From Saccharothrix tamanrassetensis (GTDB lineage Bacteria > Actinomycetota > Actinomycetes > Mycobacteriales > Pseudonocardiaceae), in assembly GCF_014203665.1 (NCBI RefSeq), contig NZ_JACHJN010000001.1:434001-498000 (forward strand): a stretch of DNA of 64,000 nt, in the 5' to 3' direction. Under the pieces are notes generated by a model, which saw only the letters and a list, made by a program, of their open reading frames with translations, was not told the origin of the DNA and did not search any database. The position numbers were made by a program, and so were the translations under genes. Positions 26,388 through 34,841 of the stretch are shown here, in pieces. Numbering within the stretch: the stretch's first letter is position 1; every line of letters begins with the position of its first letter.

Positions 26388-27893
26388 GTGGCTGTCGGGA
26401 GTGGCGGTCTGCTGCTGGGCATCGACATCGGCACGTCCAGCTCCAAGGGAGTGCTGGTGACGCCGCGCGGCGAGGTGTTGGCACGGGCGAGCCGGCCACA
26501 CCGGACCTCGATGCCGCGCCCCGGCTGGGTCGAGCACGACGCGGAAACCGTGTGGTGGGCGGACTTCGTGGCGCTGAGCCGGGAGTTGACCACCGCCGCG
26601 GCGGGCCGGCCACTCGCCGGGCTGGCGGTCAGCGGGATCGGTCCCTGCCTGCTGCCCGCCGACGGTTCGGGCACCCCGCTGCGCCCGGCGATCCTGTACG
26701 GGGTGGACACCCGCGCCGAGGTGGAGATCGCCGAGCTGACCGGGGAGCTGGGCGCCGAGGAGATCCTGCGGCGCGGCGGCACCCCGTTGTCCAGCCAGGC
26801 GGTGGGGCCGAAGATCCGCTGGCTGGCCCGGCACGAGCCGGACGTCCACCGCCGCACCGAACTGCTGCTGATGGCCGGTTCCTTCCTGGTGCACCGGCTG
26901 ACCGGGCGCTACGTGCTCGACCACCACTCGGCGAGCCAGTGCGACCCGATGTACGACCAGCGGGCGCTGACCTGGGCGACCGACTGGGCGCGGGTGGTGG
27001 CTCCGGGGATCCGGCTGCCCGAACTGCTCTGGCCGACCGAGGTGGCCGGGGTGGTGACCGCGCGGGCCGCCGCGGAAACCGGCCTGCCCGCGGGACTTCC
27101 GGTCACCGCGGGCACGATCGACGCTTGGGCCGAGGCGACCGGGATCGGCGTGCGGGAACCCGGCGACGTCATGGTCATGTACGGCACCACCACGTTCCTG
27201 GTCCAGGTGCTCGACTCCGCCCGGCCGCACCCCGGCCTGTGGACCACCAGCGGCGTCTTCCCCGGCACCCGGACCCTCGCCGCCGGCATGGCCACCTCCG
27301 GCGCGGTCACCGACTGGCTCCGCGAGCTGGTGGGCGCGGACTTCACCACCTTGACCGCCGAAGCCGCCGAGGTGCCGGCGGGCAGCCGCGGACTGCTCGT
27401 CCTGCCGTACTTCGCCGGCGAGCGCACGCCCGTCTTCGACCCGTCCGCACGTGGCGTCATCGCCGGGCTGACCCTCTCGCACGGCCGCGCCGAGATCTAC
27501 CGGGCCGCGCTCGAAGGCACCGCCTATGGCGTGCGGCACAACCTGGAAACCATGCGCGGCACCGGAGCCGAGCCGAAACGGATCTTCGCGGTCGGCGGCG
27601 GTACCCGCGGCGGGCTGTGGACCCGGATCGTCTCGGACGTGACCGGGCAGACGCAGTACATCCGCGAGGAGACGATCGGCGCGTGCTTCGGCGACGCCCT
27701 GCTCGCCGCCCTGGCCACCGGCCACGAGGTGGACCACGAGACCTGGAACCCGGTCGCGCACACCGTGCGGCCGGATCCGCGGCAGCAGGACCGCTACGAC
27801 GCGTTCTACCGCCACTACCGCGACCTGTACCCGGCGACCGCCGACATCGCGCACTTCCTGGCCGCCGAGCAGCACGCCGCGGGACCGGGCTGA
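26388..27893 (+). CDS. FGGY-family carbohydrate kinase
   Basis: A 501-residue FGGY kinase. The N-terminal GIDIGTSSSKGVLVTPRG is the phosphate-1 motif and GGGTRGGLWTRIVSDV near residues 404-420 is the adenosine-binding region; DAWAEATG holds the likely catalytic aspartate. Xylulokinase, rhamnulokinase and fuculokinase share this fold and cannot be told apart here. The position 17 bases behind lutABC favours a 6-deoxy-sugar kinase whose pathway yields lactaldehyde and lactate (inference). GTG at 26388 follows GTGAGGAG. Confidence 0.88.
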   Translation: MAVGSGGLLLGIDIGTSSSKGVLVTPRGEVLARASRPHRTSMPRPGWVEHDAETVWWADFVALSRELTTAAAGRPLAGLAVSGIGPCLLPADGSGTPLRPAILYGVDTRAEVEIAELTGELGAEEILRRGGTPLSSQAVGPKIRWLARHEPDVHRRTELLLMAGSFLVHRLTGRYVLDHHSASQCDPMYDQRALTWATDWARVVAPGIRLPELLWPTEVAGVVTARAAAETGLPAGLPVTAGTIDAWAEATGIGVREPGDVMVMYGTTTFLVQVLDSARPHPGLWTTSGVFPGTRTLAAGMATSGAVTDWLRELVGADFTTLTAEAAEVPAGSRGLLVLPYFAGERTPVFDPSARGVIAGLTLSHGRAEIYRAALEGTAYGVRHNLETMRGTGAEPKRIFAVGGGTRGGLWTRIVSDVTGQTQYIREETIGACFGDALLAALATGHEVDHETWNPVAHTVRPDPRQQDRYDAFYRHYRDLYPATADIAHFLAAEQHAAGPG

Positions 27894-27910
27894 CCGGCGG
27901 CCGGTGGACG

Positions 27911-27958
27911 GCCGATGTGCGGGTCGACGGCCGGCGAGCCGTCCACCCGCACATCGGC
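27911..27958. terminator. bidirectional terminator
   Basis: A 20-base inverted repeat (27911-27930 with 27939-27958) has 14 perfect outer pairs and an eight-base loop. It lies between the convergent FGGY kinase and snapalysin genes. Confidence 0.8.
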
Positions 27959-28054
27959 GAGGGTGTGCACCCTGCTACCCCCGGAGCCGCCCGAGGGGTG
28001 GCACCGGGCACCCGATCCACCCTGTAGGACCGGACATCCCGCTCGTCAGGTCCG

Positions 28055-28633
28055 TCAGGACGCCACCGGCACGGCGGCCGGGGCCGGCCAGGAGTCCACC
28101 GACCACTCGGTGGGCTTGCCGGAGTCCGCGGCGCGGAAGCCACCGGCGAAGCTCCGGTTGACCCAGTCGGCCTCGGCCGCGCTCGGGTTGGGGTTGCGGC
28201 AGGCCGTGCCCGCGCTGCCGCCGGACATCAGGATGGTGCAGCTGCCGTTGTAGTTGTCCCGCAGACCGAGCGAGTGCCCCATCTCGTGGGCGACGACGCG
28301 CAGCGGGGAGTAGCCCTGGTTGATCTGCAACCGGTCCAGGTAGATGGTGCCGGAACCGTGGCCGATGGAGGCCCGCGAGCCGCCGCCGCTGACCACGTAG
28401 ATGCGGATGTTGCCGCCGCTGGTGACCTGGCTCATCCGGATGTTGGGCACGTGGCTGTTCCAGATCTGGATCGCCTGCGGCACGTAGGACGAGTACTCGC
28501 CGCCGCCGCTGACCGTGATGGACCGGGGCGCCAGGCTCGACGCGGAGGCGGGCGAGGCGGAGGCGGGCGGAGCGGTGAAGGCGACCAACGCGAACGCGAC
28601 ACCGGCCGCCGCAGTGAGAATTCTGCGAAGCAA
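28055..28633 (-). CDS. snapalysin-type secreted metalloprotease (peptidase M7)
   Basis: A 192-residue small neutral protease. Residues 1-27 are a signal peptide ending PASAS. The zinc site HEMGHSLGLRD is the extended HExxHxxGxxD motif of snapalysins, and the cysteines in GSCTILMSG and GTACRNP suit the family disulfide. It should degrade protein outside the cell. TTG at 28633 is preferred: GGAG is spaced six bases upstream and the resulting signal peptide is normal, whereas the longer frame would start in non-coding sequence. Confidence 0.85.
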   Translation of the reverse strand: MLRRILTAAAGVAFALVAFTAPPASASPASASSLAPRSITVSGGGEYSSYVPQAIQIWNSHVPNIRMSQVTSGGNIRIYVVSGGGSRASIGHGSGTIYLDRLQINQGYSPLRVVAHEMGHSLGLRDNYNGSCTILMSGGSAGTACRNPNPSAAEADWVNRSFAGGFRAADSGKPTEWSVDSWPAPAAVPVAS

Positions 28634-28924
28634 TGCCAACTCCGTTTCTTGGGCAGGGGAAGTCGACCTGCGAACTCTTCGGACGATCGGCCGGGGATTG
28701 CAGGGCCACCGGCCGACCGGCAGGACAGGCCCCACCGTACTGCGCGGACGTCCCGCCACAAGGCGATGTCCGCGGTGCGGCAGGGGTCGCCGTACGGTGC
28801 GCCGGACCGCGCGGGGTCGGCGCTGGTGGGATGACCGGGACGGGGGTCCGCCGAACCGACTCTGGAAGAACTCTGTATTTCCGGGGAGTGCGCTTGGTAC
28901 AACTGGGCGTGCCGGAGGTGCGAC

Positions 28925-29824
28925 ATGGAGTCAGACGCCCGCACGACGTTCAGCGCTGCGCTGCGATCCGCCATCCGGGGCAGCGGCCTCACCCTGCAAG
29001 CCGTCCGGGCTCGCCTGGCCCGCCGCGGGGTCGCGGTGTCCGTGGCGACGCTGAGCAGCTGGCAGTCGGGTACCAACCGCCCGGAGCGCCCCGGTTCGCT
29101 GCACGCCGTCACCGAACTGGAAGACCTGTTCGGCCTCCCGCCGGGCGCCCTGATCACCCTTCTGGGACCGCGCCGACCGCGTGGCCGCCGTGCCGGGGAC
29201 CAGGTCGGGCAGCCGAGGAACGACCTGCTGCCGGAATCGGACGCGGTCGCCCGGATCGTCCAGGAGATCAGCCCGGAGAAGTTCGACGGCATCCGCCTGC
29301 TGTACGTGGAGGAGAACGTCCGGGTCGGTTCCGACCGGACGCTGCGCGAGGTGCGGACCCGTTCCGTGGCCGAAGTCCTGCGGGACGGGGTGAGCCGGTG
29401 CTTCTCGCTGAACTACGCGGACTCGGCGGACGACCTGGACCTGGTCCGCACGACCGCCGTCGACCGCTGCCGCCTGGGCCGGGTCCGCCGCGACCACGAC
29501 CGCCGGCTGATCGGCGCGGAACTGCTCCTGGAACGCGCCTACCGCTCCGGCGAGGTGTTCTCCATCGAGTACAAGACCACCACTGGCCAACCGGTCTTCG
29601 ACGACGAGTACTTCCGCGCCTTCACCACCCCGGTCACCCTCTACGTGTTGCAGGTGACCTTCGACCAGGCCATGCTCCCGGTCCGCTGCCACCGCTTCGA
29701 AACGCCGTCCTGGGCCCACCCCAGGGCCGACCGCGAGATCGACCTGGTGGACCGGAGAACCGCCCTGGTGGCGGCGCGCGACGCCCAGCCGGGCATGTAC
29801 GGCATCCGCTGGGAATGGACCTGA
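28925..29824 (+). CDS. XRE-type helix-turn-helix protein
   Basis: A 299-residue protein with an N-terminal helix-turn-helix (residues about 10-60: LRSAIRGSGLTLQAVRARL, AVSVATLSSWQSGTNRPER) and a long C-terminal region with an immunoglobulin-like or sensory look (VRTRSVAEVLRDGVSRCFSL, FSIEYKTTTGQPVFDDEYFR) that I do not recognise. ATG at 28925 follows GGAGG. It is divergent from snapalysin, 291 bases apart, so it may control that protease. A terminator hairpin follows its stop. Confidence 0.75.
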   Translation: MESDARTTFSAALRSAIRGSGLTLQAVRARLARRGVAVSVATLSSWQSGTNRPERPGSLHAVTELEDLFGLPPGALITLLGPRRPRGRRAGDQVGQPRNDLLPESDAVARIVQEISPEKFDGIRLLYVEENVRVGSDRTLREVRTRSVAEVLRDGVSRCFSLNYADSADDLDLVRTTAVDRCRLGRVRRDHDRRLIGAELLLERAYRSGEVFSIEYKTTTGQPVFDDEYFRAFTTPVTLYVLQVTFDQAMLPVRCHRFETPSWAHPRADREIDLVDRRTALVAARDAQPGMYGIRWEWT

Positions 29825-29829
29825 CCACA

Positions 29830-29876
29830 CCGCCCGGCACCACCATTCGTCCACTGTGGACAGCGATGCCGGGCGG
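29830..29876. terminator. bidirectional terminator
   Basis: CCGCCCGGCA and TGCCGGGCGG arms (29830-29839 and 29867-29876) enclose an inner GTCCAC/GTGGAC hairpin. It separates the XRE gene from the convergent toxin operon. Confidence 0.75.
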
Positions 29877-29885
29877 GGTGGGCGG

Positions 29886-30164
29886 TCATGCCCAGGGCTT
29901 GGCCTTGTCCAGTTCCTCGTTGACCAGTTGCAGGAAGGCCCTGACCTCGGTCTCGCCGTACGGCGGCTCGATGTCCGCCGTCACCGGGTCCGGCTGCCCG
30001 AGGGCCTGGGTGATGGCGCGCGAGTACGCCTCGGGACCGTCCACGAAGTACTCGCGGGCGAGCATGGCCTCCACCATGCTCGCCGCCGTGTCGCGGTCCA
30101 GGGCGGGTGCCCGGAACAGGCCGTAGATCACCGAGTTCAGCTCGGCGCGGTGGTCGATCGTCAT
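29886..30164 (-). CDS. small acidic protein, possible toxin immunity protein
   Basis: A 92-residue acidic, mostly helical protein that I do not recognise (SMVEAMLAREYFVDGPEAYS, ETEVRAFLQLVNEELDK). It is the last gene of the ESX/toxin operon, 33 bases after the putative toxin gene. Cytoplasmic immunity proteins commonly occupy this place, so immunity is the working guess from context alone. ATG at 30164 follows AAGGGGAG. Confidence 0.6.
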   Translation of the reverse strand: MTIDHRAELNSVIYGLFRAPALDRDTAASMVEAMLAREYFVDGPEAYSRAITQALGQPDPVTADIEPPYGETEVRAFLQLVNEELDKAKPWA

Positions 30165-30197
30165 GGTGCTCCCCTTCGGGGTTTCCGGCGACGTGCG

Positions 30198-30884
30198 CTA
30201 GGCGAACATCGGGCGGCCACCGGGCCGCGGACCCTGGAAGTCCCAGATCGGCGGTCGGATGCCGTTGCGGGAGAACTCCTGGGCGAGGTTGGACATGTGC
30301 TCGGGGCCGGGCTGGTAGTGGCCGCTCGCCGCGGTGGCGTAGTTGACCCGGCCGTTGGTGACCGACAGCTCCCCCGCCGCCGCCACGGGATGACCGCCCG
30401 CCAGCGACGAGTGGTGGAACTGGCCCGGCGCGTGGTGGTTGGAGGCGTACATGTTGCCGTTGCCGTCCATGACGAAGATCGCGCGCTGGCCGCCCCAGGC
30501 CGAGGTGCCCGACTGCGTGTCGTACAGCGAGCCGTCACGTGCCCTGCGCAGGTTGCCGTTCGGGTCGACGAACACCCGGTGCGCCTCGCGCTCCTGCGGC
30601 GACAGGCGGCGCACCGACCGGCCGGGGAACGGGTTGGCCGGGTGGTTCGGGTCCGTCTCGTGGCGGTACTTGTCCAGCATGGGCTTCTGCCGGTGGTAGC
30701 GCGGCACGGTGTGCGGGCCGGGCGTGTTCGGACGTCCGTGGTGCCCGGACGGCCTGGTCCCGCCGCCACCACCGCTGCCGCCGCGGGTCGACCGGCGCAG
30801 CCACTGGAGGATCGGCCGGAAGATCCCCGCGTTGCCGCCACCGCCACCGCTGCCGCCGCGGCCACCTCCGCCGCGCCTAGCCAT
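30198..30884 (-). CDS. putative polymorphic toxin
   Basis: A 228-residue protein. A Gly-rich and basic N-terminus (1-60) is followed by a compact C-terminal domain with IFVMDGNGNMYASNHHAPGQ, FHHSSLAGG and ASGHYQPGPEHMSNLAQEF. The HHSSL and SGHYxP motifs recur in the C-terminal domains of actinomycete polymorphic toxins; the activity is not known to me. It overlaps the end of the upstream WXG100-like gene by eight bases. In CpnT-type proteins an N-domain like that one is fused to the toxin; here they are separate. Probably exported through an ESX system. Confidence 0.6.
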   Translation of the reverse strand: MARRGGGGRGGSGGGGGNAGIFRPILQWLRRSTRGGSGGGGGTRPSGHHGRPNTPGPHTVPRYHRQKPMLDKYRHETDPNHPANPFPGRSVRRLSPQEREAHRVFVDPNGNLRRARDGSLYDTQSGTSAWGGQRAIFVMDGNGNMYASNHHAPGQFHHSSLAGGHPVAAAGELSVTNGRVNYATAASGHYQPGPEHMSNLAQEFSRNGIRPPIWDFQGPRPGGRPMFA

Positions 30885-31377
30885 TGAGCACCGCGTTGAT
30901 CGCGATGTCCAGCGCCTGGTCCAGCAGCAGCTTGGTGATCTGGCGGAAGATCGGGATCTCCAGCAGCGACGCGCCGAAGGTCACCACGGCGGTCGCGATG
31001 GCCTGGGCGATCTGGATGGCCAGCACGACGAGTTGGGCGATCACCGCGACCTTCAGCGCGATGAGCGCCCCGGCGCAGACGTAGAGCCCCGCGCCCACCA
31101 TGGCGGCGGCGGTCGCACCGTCGTCCAGGTTGTTCTTCGGCGCGTCGTCGCCGTCCCAGAACGACCGGAACCGCTCGACCGCCTCGGCCTTGTTCTGCGA
31201 CCACACCACCTCGGCTTGGCCGTGCGCCTCGCCCACCGAGCCGCTCAGGCGGTCGCCGAACGCGATCCACTCGCCCGCCATGTCGAACAGCTTGCCCTCG
31301 TCGCCCTCGGGCCAGTTGAAGCCCAGGGTGTTGAGCAGCCCGGAGAGCTCCGCGGGCAGCATGATGCCGGTCGTCAC
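30877..31377 (-). CDS. WXG100-like N-domain protein (CpnT N-terminal type)
   Basis: A 166-residue protein matching the WXG100-like N-terminal domain of CpnT-type toxins: MLPAELSGLLNTLGFNWPEG, a WIAFGDRL helix, and then a hydrophobic segment with possible membrane helices (VGAGLYVCAGALIALKVAVI and onward). The domain targets such proteins to type VII secretion. GTG at 31377 overlaps the WXG gene stop (GTGA). The toxin gene overlaps its 3' end, so the pair probably works as a split CpnT-like effector. Confidence 0.72.
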   Translation of the reverse strand: MTTGIMLPAELSGLLNTLGFNWPEGDEGKLFDMAGEWIAFGDRLSGSVGEAHGQAEVVWSQNKAEAVERFRSFWDGDDAPKNNLDDGATAAAMVGAGLYVCAGALIALKVAVIAQLVVLAIQIAQAIATAVVTFGASLLEIPIFRQITKLLLDQALDIAINAVLNG

Positions 31378-31703
31378 TGGCCGAGCCTCCCCAACAGGTC
31401 GGTGAACAGCCCTTCGTTGGACTGCTCCACACCGGCGTACTCCGCGCCCATCTCGACCAGCTTCCCGCCGGTCTCGGCCAGCACGGCGGCGTTGTCGTCG
31501 AAGCACTCCATCGCGGCCGTGGAGATGGCGTCGTAGACCATCTGCATGGCCGAACCCAGGTCGTCACCGCCGAACGCGTTCTCGAACCCGGCCAGCCGCC
31601 CGCCGAACGACGCGATCTCGCTCGTCAGGCGCTCGGCCGTGCCGGTGAGCTGTTCTCCCGACTGGCCGATCGTGCCACCCGAGAGGTCTAGATTCCCGGA
31701 CAC
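31374..31703 (-). CDS. WXG100/EspC-like ESX secretion-associated protein
   Basis: A 109-residue helical protein of ESAT-6/EspC size (LTSEIASFGGRLAGFENAFG, AAVLAETGGKLVEMGAEYAG). The classical central WxG turn is replaced by FGG, so it is a divergent member. It probably folds as a helical hairpin and is exported by a type VII system; no core ESX gene (EccC and others) is in the window. GTG at 31703 has a weak site; it is 19 bases after the YbaB-like gene and overlaps the next gene. Confidence 0.7.
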   Translation of the reverse strand: MSGNLDLSGGTIGQSGEQLTGTAERLTSEIASFGGRLAGFENAFGGDDLGSAMQMVYDAISTAAMECFDDNAAVLAETGGKLVEMGAEYAGVEQSNEGLFTDLLGRLGQ

Positions 31704-31722
31704 CTTCCCCCGCTTCCCGAGC

Positions 31723-32556
31723 CTACGGCTCGCCGATGCTCCCCATGATCGACTTCAGTTTCGTGGTGTACCCGCGCAGCTGGTCCAGGCTCTGCGTGCG
31801 CAACGCGTCGGCCTGCGCGGCCAGCCGCCCGAAGTCGGCTCCCGCGGCGTCCGGCGGCGACTGGTCGCGCCGCTTGGCGGTCCAGTCCTCCAGCGCGGCG
31901 TTGACCGCCTGCCGGGCGCGGTCGTTGAACTGCCGGCTCGTCATGTCCCTGACCGCGCCGGACAGCTCCACCTTGGACACGGCGCCGTCCACGCCGATGG
32001 TGACCCACACCTCGTGGTCCTCGTCGGAGCCGTTGCCGGTCACCTGAGGCCCCTGGAACCCGGCGAGCGAGTCGCGCGCCGTGCGCAACGCCGTCGCGGC
32101 GTCGGAGAACAACGCGTCCACCCCGCTCGGCGACGGGTCACCGTGCATCCCGGTACGTGGCCCCACCTTGGCGATCACGTCGTCCAGCGCCGACCCGACC
32201 TGCCGCATGAACCGACTGCTCTGCTCACCGACCGAGTTGAGCCGGTCCAGCAGGACGTCCAGGTCCGGCAGCGGATCGGTGGCCGCGGGCACCACGCCCC
32301 TGGCCGACGCCAACGCGGCGTCGACCGCCGTGGCGAGGTGGTCGCCCAGGTCGCTCGTCGGGATTTCGGCCGGCGACAGCCGCACCGCCACCGACGCGAC
32401 GCGGCCCGCCGCGACGGTCACCTCCACCAGCCCGTCCGCGGACCGCCCGACGAACCGACCGTCGTCCTCGGGCAGTTCGCCCAGGTCGTCGCTGTCTTCC
32501 CCGAGCGACCGCCGGTACTCCTCCAGCCGCTGCTCGGGGCTCGGGCCCCTGTCCAC
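31723..32556 (-). CDS. YbaB/EbfC-like protein, two domains
   Basis: A 277-residue protein with two YbaB-like segments: residues about 25-95 (DGLVEVTVAAGRVASVAVRL) and about 185-250 (VWVTIGVDGAVSKVELSG), each a beta-sheet followed by a helix, and a helical tail. Actinomycete ESX loci often begin with such a YbaB-domain gene, probably as a regulator or chaperone. GTG at 32556 follows GGAGG, deciding the start. It opens the operon of four further genes down to 29886. Confidence 0.75.
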   Translation of the reverse strand: MDRGPSPEQRLEEYRRSLGEDSDDLGELPEDDGRFVGRSADGLVEVTVAAGRVASVAVRLSPAEIPTSDLGDHLATAVDAALASARGVVPAATDPLPDLDVLLDRLNSVGEQSSRFMRQVGSALDDVIAKVGPRTGMHGDPSPSGVDALFSDAATALRTARDSLAGFQGPQVTGNGSDEDHEVWVTIGVDGAVSKVELSGAVRDMTSRQFNDRARQAVNAALEDWTAKRRDQSPPDAAGADFGRLAAQADALRTQSLDQLRGYTTKLKSIMGSIGEP

Positions 32557-32673
32557 AGTGCACCTCCGACCGCCTTGAGTTGCGTCCGAGCGTACTACCC
32601 GCTGCACGGCCCGTAGTCGTTTTCGGAATTCACGGCCGGCCCGCCTCCGTCCACCCTGGACAGACCGCGCGGC

Positions 32674-33384
32674 TCAGCGCGCGGAGAGCTCCTGCCGCCA
32701 GTGCTCCGCCGCCTGCGCCATGTCGTGGCCGAGGTGCTCGAAGAACCTGCTGGTGGTGTGGAACCGGGCGCCGGCGGGGGTTCCCCGGCCGAGCACGTCG
32801 GCCCCCCGCCGGGTGGTCGCGGCCCACATCGCCATGGACCGGGTGCTCGCCAGCCACGCCCGGTACCAGACGTCCTCGTCGATGAGATACCGCTCACGCC
32901 GATGACCGGGGTCGCGCTCCCGTTTGACCATTTCGAGCGGTTCGAGGTAGTTGACGGCTTTGGAGATCGACGCCGGGCTGACCTGGAGCCGCCCGACCAG
33001 TTCGGCGGCGGTGAGGCTGCCGGTGTCGCTGGTGAACAGGCAGGCGAGCACCCTGGCCATCATCGGCGGGAGCCCGGTCCGGATCATCATCGCGGCGAAC
33101 TCCCGCTCGAACTCCCGCACCGCGCCGGGTCCGCTCCCGTGGCCGTCGGTCGGCACCGGGGCGTCCGGGCGCACTGCCGGCTTGCGGCGACGGGCCCGCC
33201 ACGCGCTGGCCCGCTGCGCCCGGTTGGCCCGGTAGCCGTGCGGTCCGCCGTTGCGCGCGATCTCCCGGCTGACGGTCGAGGTCGGCCGCGCCAGGCGGCG
33301 GGCGATCTCGGCGTACCCGAGTCCTTCCGCGAGCCCCTCGGCGATGTACCGGCGGTCCTCGTGACTGAGGCGCCCTCCGGGCAT
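32674..33384 (-). CDS. helix-turn-helix / GbsR-MarR-like transcriptional regulator
   Basis: A 236-residue protein with two DNA-binding modules. Residues 1-50 are a transposase-like HTH_38 segment (LGYAEIARRLARPTSTVSRE, then IARNGGPHGYRA), and residues about 85-190 are a GbsR/MarR-like winged helix (SLTAAELVGRLQVSPASISK). This architecture is a common actinomycete regulator, not a transposase. ATG at 33384 follows GGGGAGG. It is divergent from the P450 at 33636 across an inverted repeat, so it probably controls that P450-SDR pair. Confidence 0.85.
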   Translation of the reverse strand: MPGGRLSHEDRRYIAEGLAEGLGYAEIARRLARPTSTVSREIARNGGPHGYRANRAQRASAWRARRRKPAVRPDAPVPTDGHGSGPGAVREFEREFAAMMIRTGLPPMMARVLACLFTSDTGSLTAAELVGRLQVSPASISKAVNYLEPLEMVKRERDPGHRRERYLIDEDVWYRAWLASTRSMAMWAATTRRGADVLGRGTPAGARFHTTSRFFEHLGHDMAQAAEHWRQELSAR

Positions 33385-33443
33385 CCGTCCTCCCCTGTAG
33401 GTGCGGTGTCGTACCTCCAGTGTGCGTTCAAGGGCAAACCCAT

Positions 33444-33470
33444 TGCAACGCGGTGCCACCGGTCGTTGCA
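33444..33470. promoter_or_regulatory. inverted repeat between regulator and P450
   Basis: TGCAACG (33444-33450) and CGTTGCA (33464-33470) are perfect arms around a 13-base spacer that contains ACCGGT. The site lies in the 251-base gap between the divergent regulator and P450 starts and is the best candidate operator there. Confidence 0.55.
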
Positions 33471-33635
33471 TTCGCGGGCAGGGTCATCACAACAATCGAG
33501 TGCCTTTCACCTGGGAGAACATCGTATCCATATCAACATCGCGTTGACCGTCCAGGAATCCGTTCATAGCTTTTTCCCGAACGTGAACGAACGGCATCTC
33601 GCGTTGCACGACGACCGATCCGGAAGGAAATCGAC

Positions 33636-34838
33636 GTGACCTCGTCACCCCTGGTTCCCGCGCTGCCGACCGAGCGGGCTCCCGATCGCCCCTTCGACCC
33701 GCCCGGTGGACTCGCCGAACTGCGCGAGCGGAGTCCGCTGAGTCGCCTGACCTACCCCGACGGGCACCAGGGCCGGCTCGTGACCAGCCACGCCCTGGTC
33801 CGCGAGGTGCTCGCGGACCCGCGCTTCAGCGCCCGGGCGGAACTGCGGCACATCCCGATCCCCGGCGTGCCCTCCGCCGAGCATCCACAACCGGCGCCAC
33901 CGGGCAACTTCAGCGCGATGGACCCGCCCGGGCACACCCGCTACCGCAGGCTGCTCACCGGCCAGTTCACCGTGCGCCGGATGCGTCGGCTCACCGAGCG
34001 CCTCCGGGAGATCACGGCCGAACACCTGGACGCGATGGACCGGCACGGCCCGACCGCGGACCTCGTGGAGGCGTTCGCGCAGCCGATCCCGGCGCAGATG
34101 ATCTGCGAGCTGCTCGGGGTTCCCTATGCCGACCGCGCGCGCTTCCAGGCCCACACGGTGGAGCTGAGCCGCCTGGGCGCCTCGCACGAGGAGATGACGG
34201 CCGCCTACCTCGCGGTGCTCGAATTCGTCCGCGACCTGGTCGCGGCCAAGCGCTCGTCGCCCACCGACGACATGCTCAGCGACCTGTCCACCACCGAGCT
34301 GACCGACGAGGAACTGGTCAACATCGGCTTCACGTTGCTGGGCGCCGGTCTCGACACCACGGCCAACATGATCGCCCTGAGCGTCTTCGCCCTGCTGCGC
34401 CACCCCGACCAGCTCGCCGCCCTGCGCGCCGAACCGAACCTCACCGACCACGCCGTCGAGGAGATGTTGCGCTACCTGAGCATCATCCCGTTCACCGTCC
34501 GCGTGGCGCTGGAGGACGTGGAACTGGCCGGTGAGCTGATCAAGGCCGGCGAAACCGTCACCGTCTCGATCCCCGCGGCCAACCGCGACCCGGAACGCTT
34601 CCCCGACCCGGACACCCTGGACCTGCTGCGCCCACCCGGCAGCCATGTGGCGTTCGGCCACGGCATCCACCAGTGCCTGGGCCAGCAACTGGCACGTGTG
34701 GAGCTCCAGGTCGCGCTTCCGGCGCTGCTCACCAGGTTCCCGGGCCTGCGCCTCGCGGTGCCGGCCGAGGAGGTGGCCATGCGCGCCGACATGCTCATCT
34801 ACGGCGTGCACCGGCTTCCCGTCACCTGGGACAGGTGA
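33636..34838 (+). CDS. cytochrome P450
   Basis: A 400-residue soluble bacterial P450 with I-helix GAGLDTT (236-242), ExxR E276-R279 in EEMLR, and heme loop FGHGIHQCLG with C347. Heme and oxygen-activating residues are all present. GTG at 33636 follows GGAAGGAAATCGAC. The SDR gene starts four bases after its stop, so they are co-transcribed and may act in sequence (hydroxylation, then oxidation of the alcohol). Electron donors must come from elsewhere, for example the ferredoxin at 22054. Confidence 0.92.
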   Translation: MTSSPLVPALPTERAPDRPFDPPGGLAELRERSPLSRLTYPDGHQGRLVTSHALVREVLADPRFSARAELRHIPIPGVPSAEHPQPAPPGNFSAMDPPGHTRYRRLLTGQFTVRRMRRLTERLREITAEHLDAMDRHGPTADLVEAFAQPIPAQMICELLGVPYADRARFQAHTVELSRLGASHEEMTAAYLAVLEFVRDLVAAKRSSPTDDMLSDLSTTELTDEELVNIGFTLLGAGLDTTANMIALSVFALLRHPDQLAALRAEPNLTDHAVEEMLRYLSIIPFTVRVALEDVELAGELIKAGETVTVSIPAANRDPERFPDPDTLDLLRPPGSHVAFGHGIHQCLGQQLARVELQVALPALLTRFPGLRLAVPAEEVAMRADMLIYGVHRLPVTWDR

Positions 34839-34841
34839 CCC

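Noticed and set aside
32674-33384. Transposase reading of the HTH_38 gene
   Set aside because: It lacks an integrase core and has a GbsR/MarR winged helix. No inverted terminal repeats were seen.
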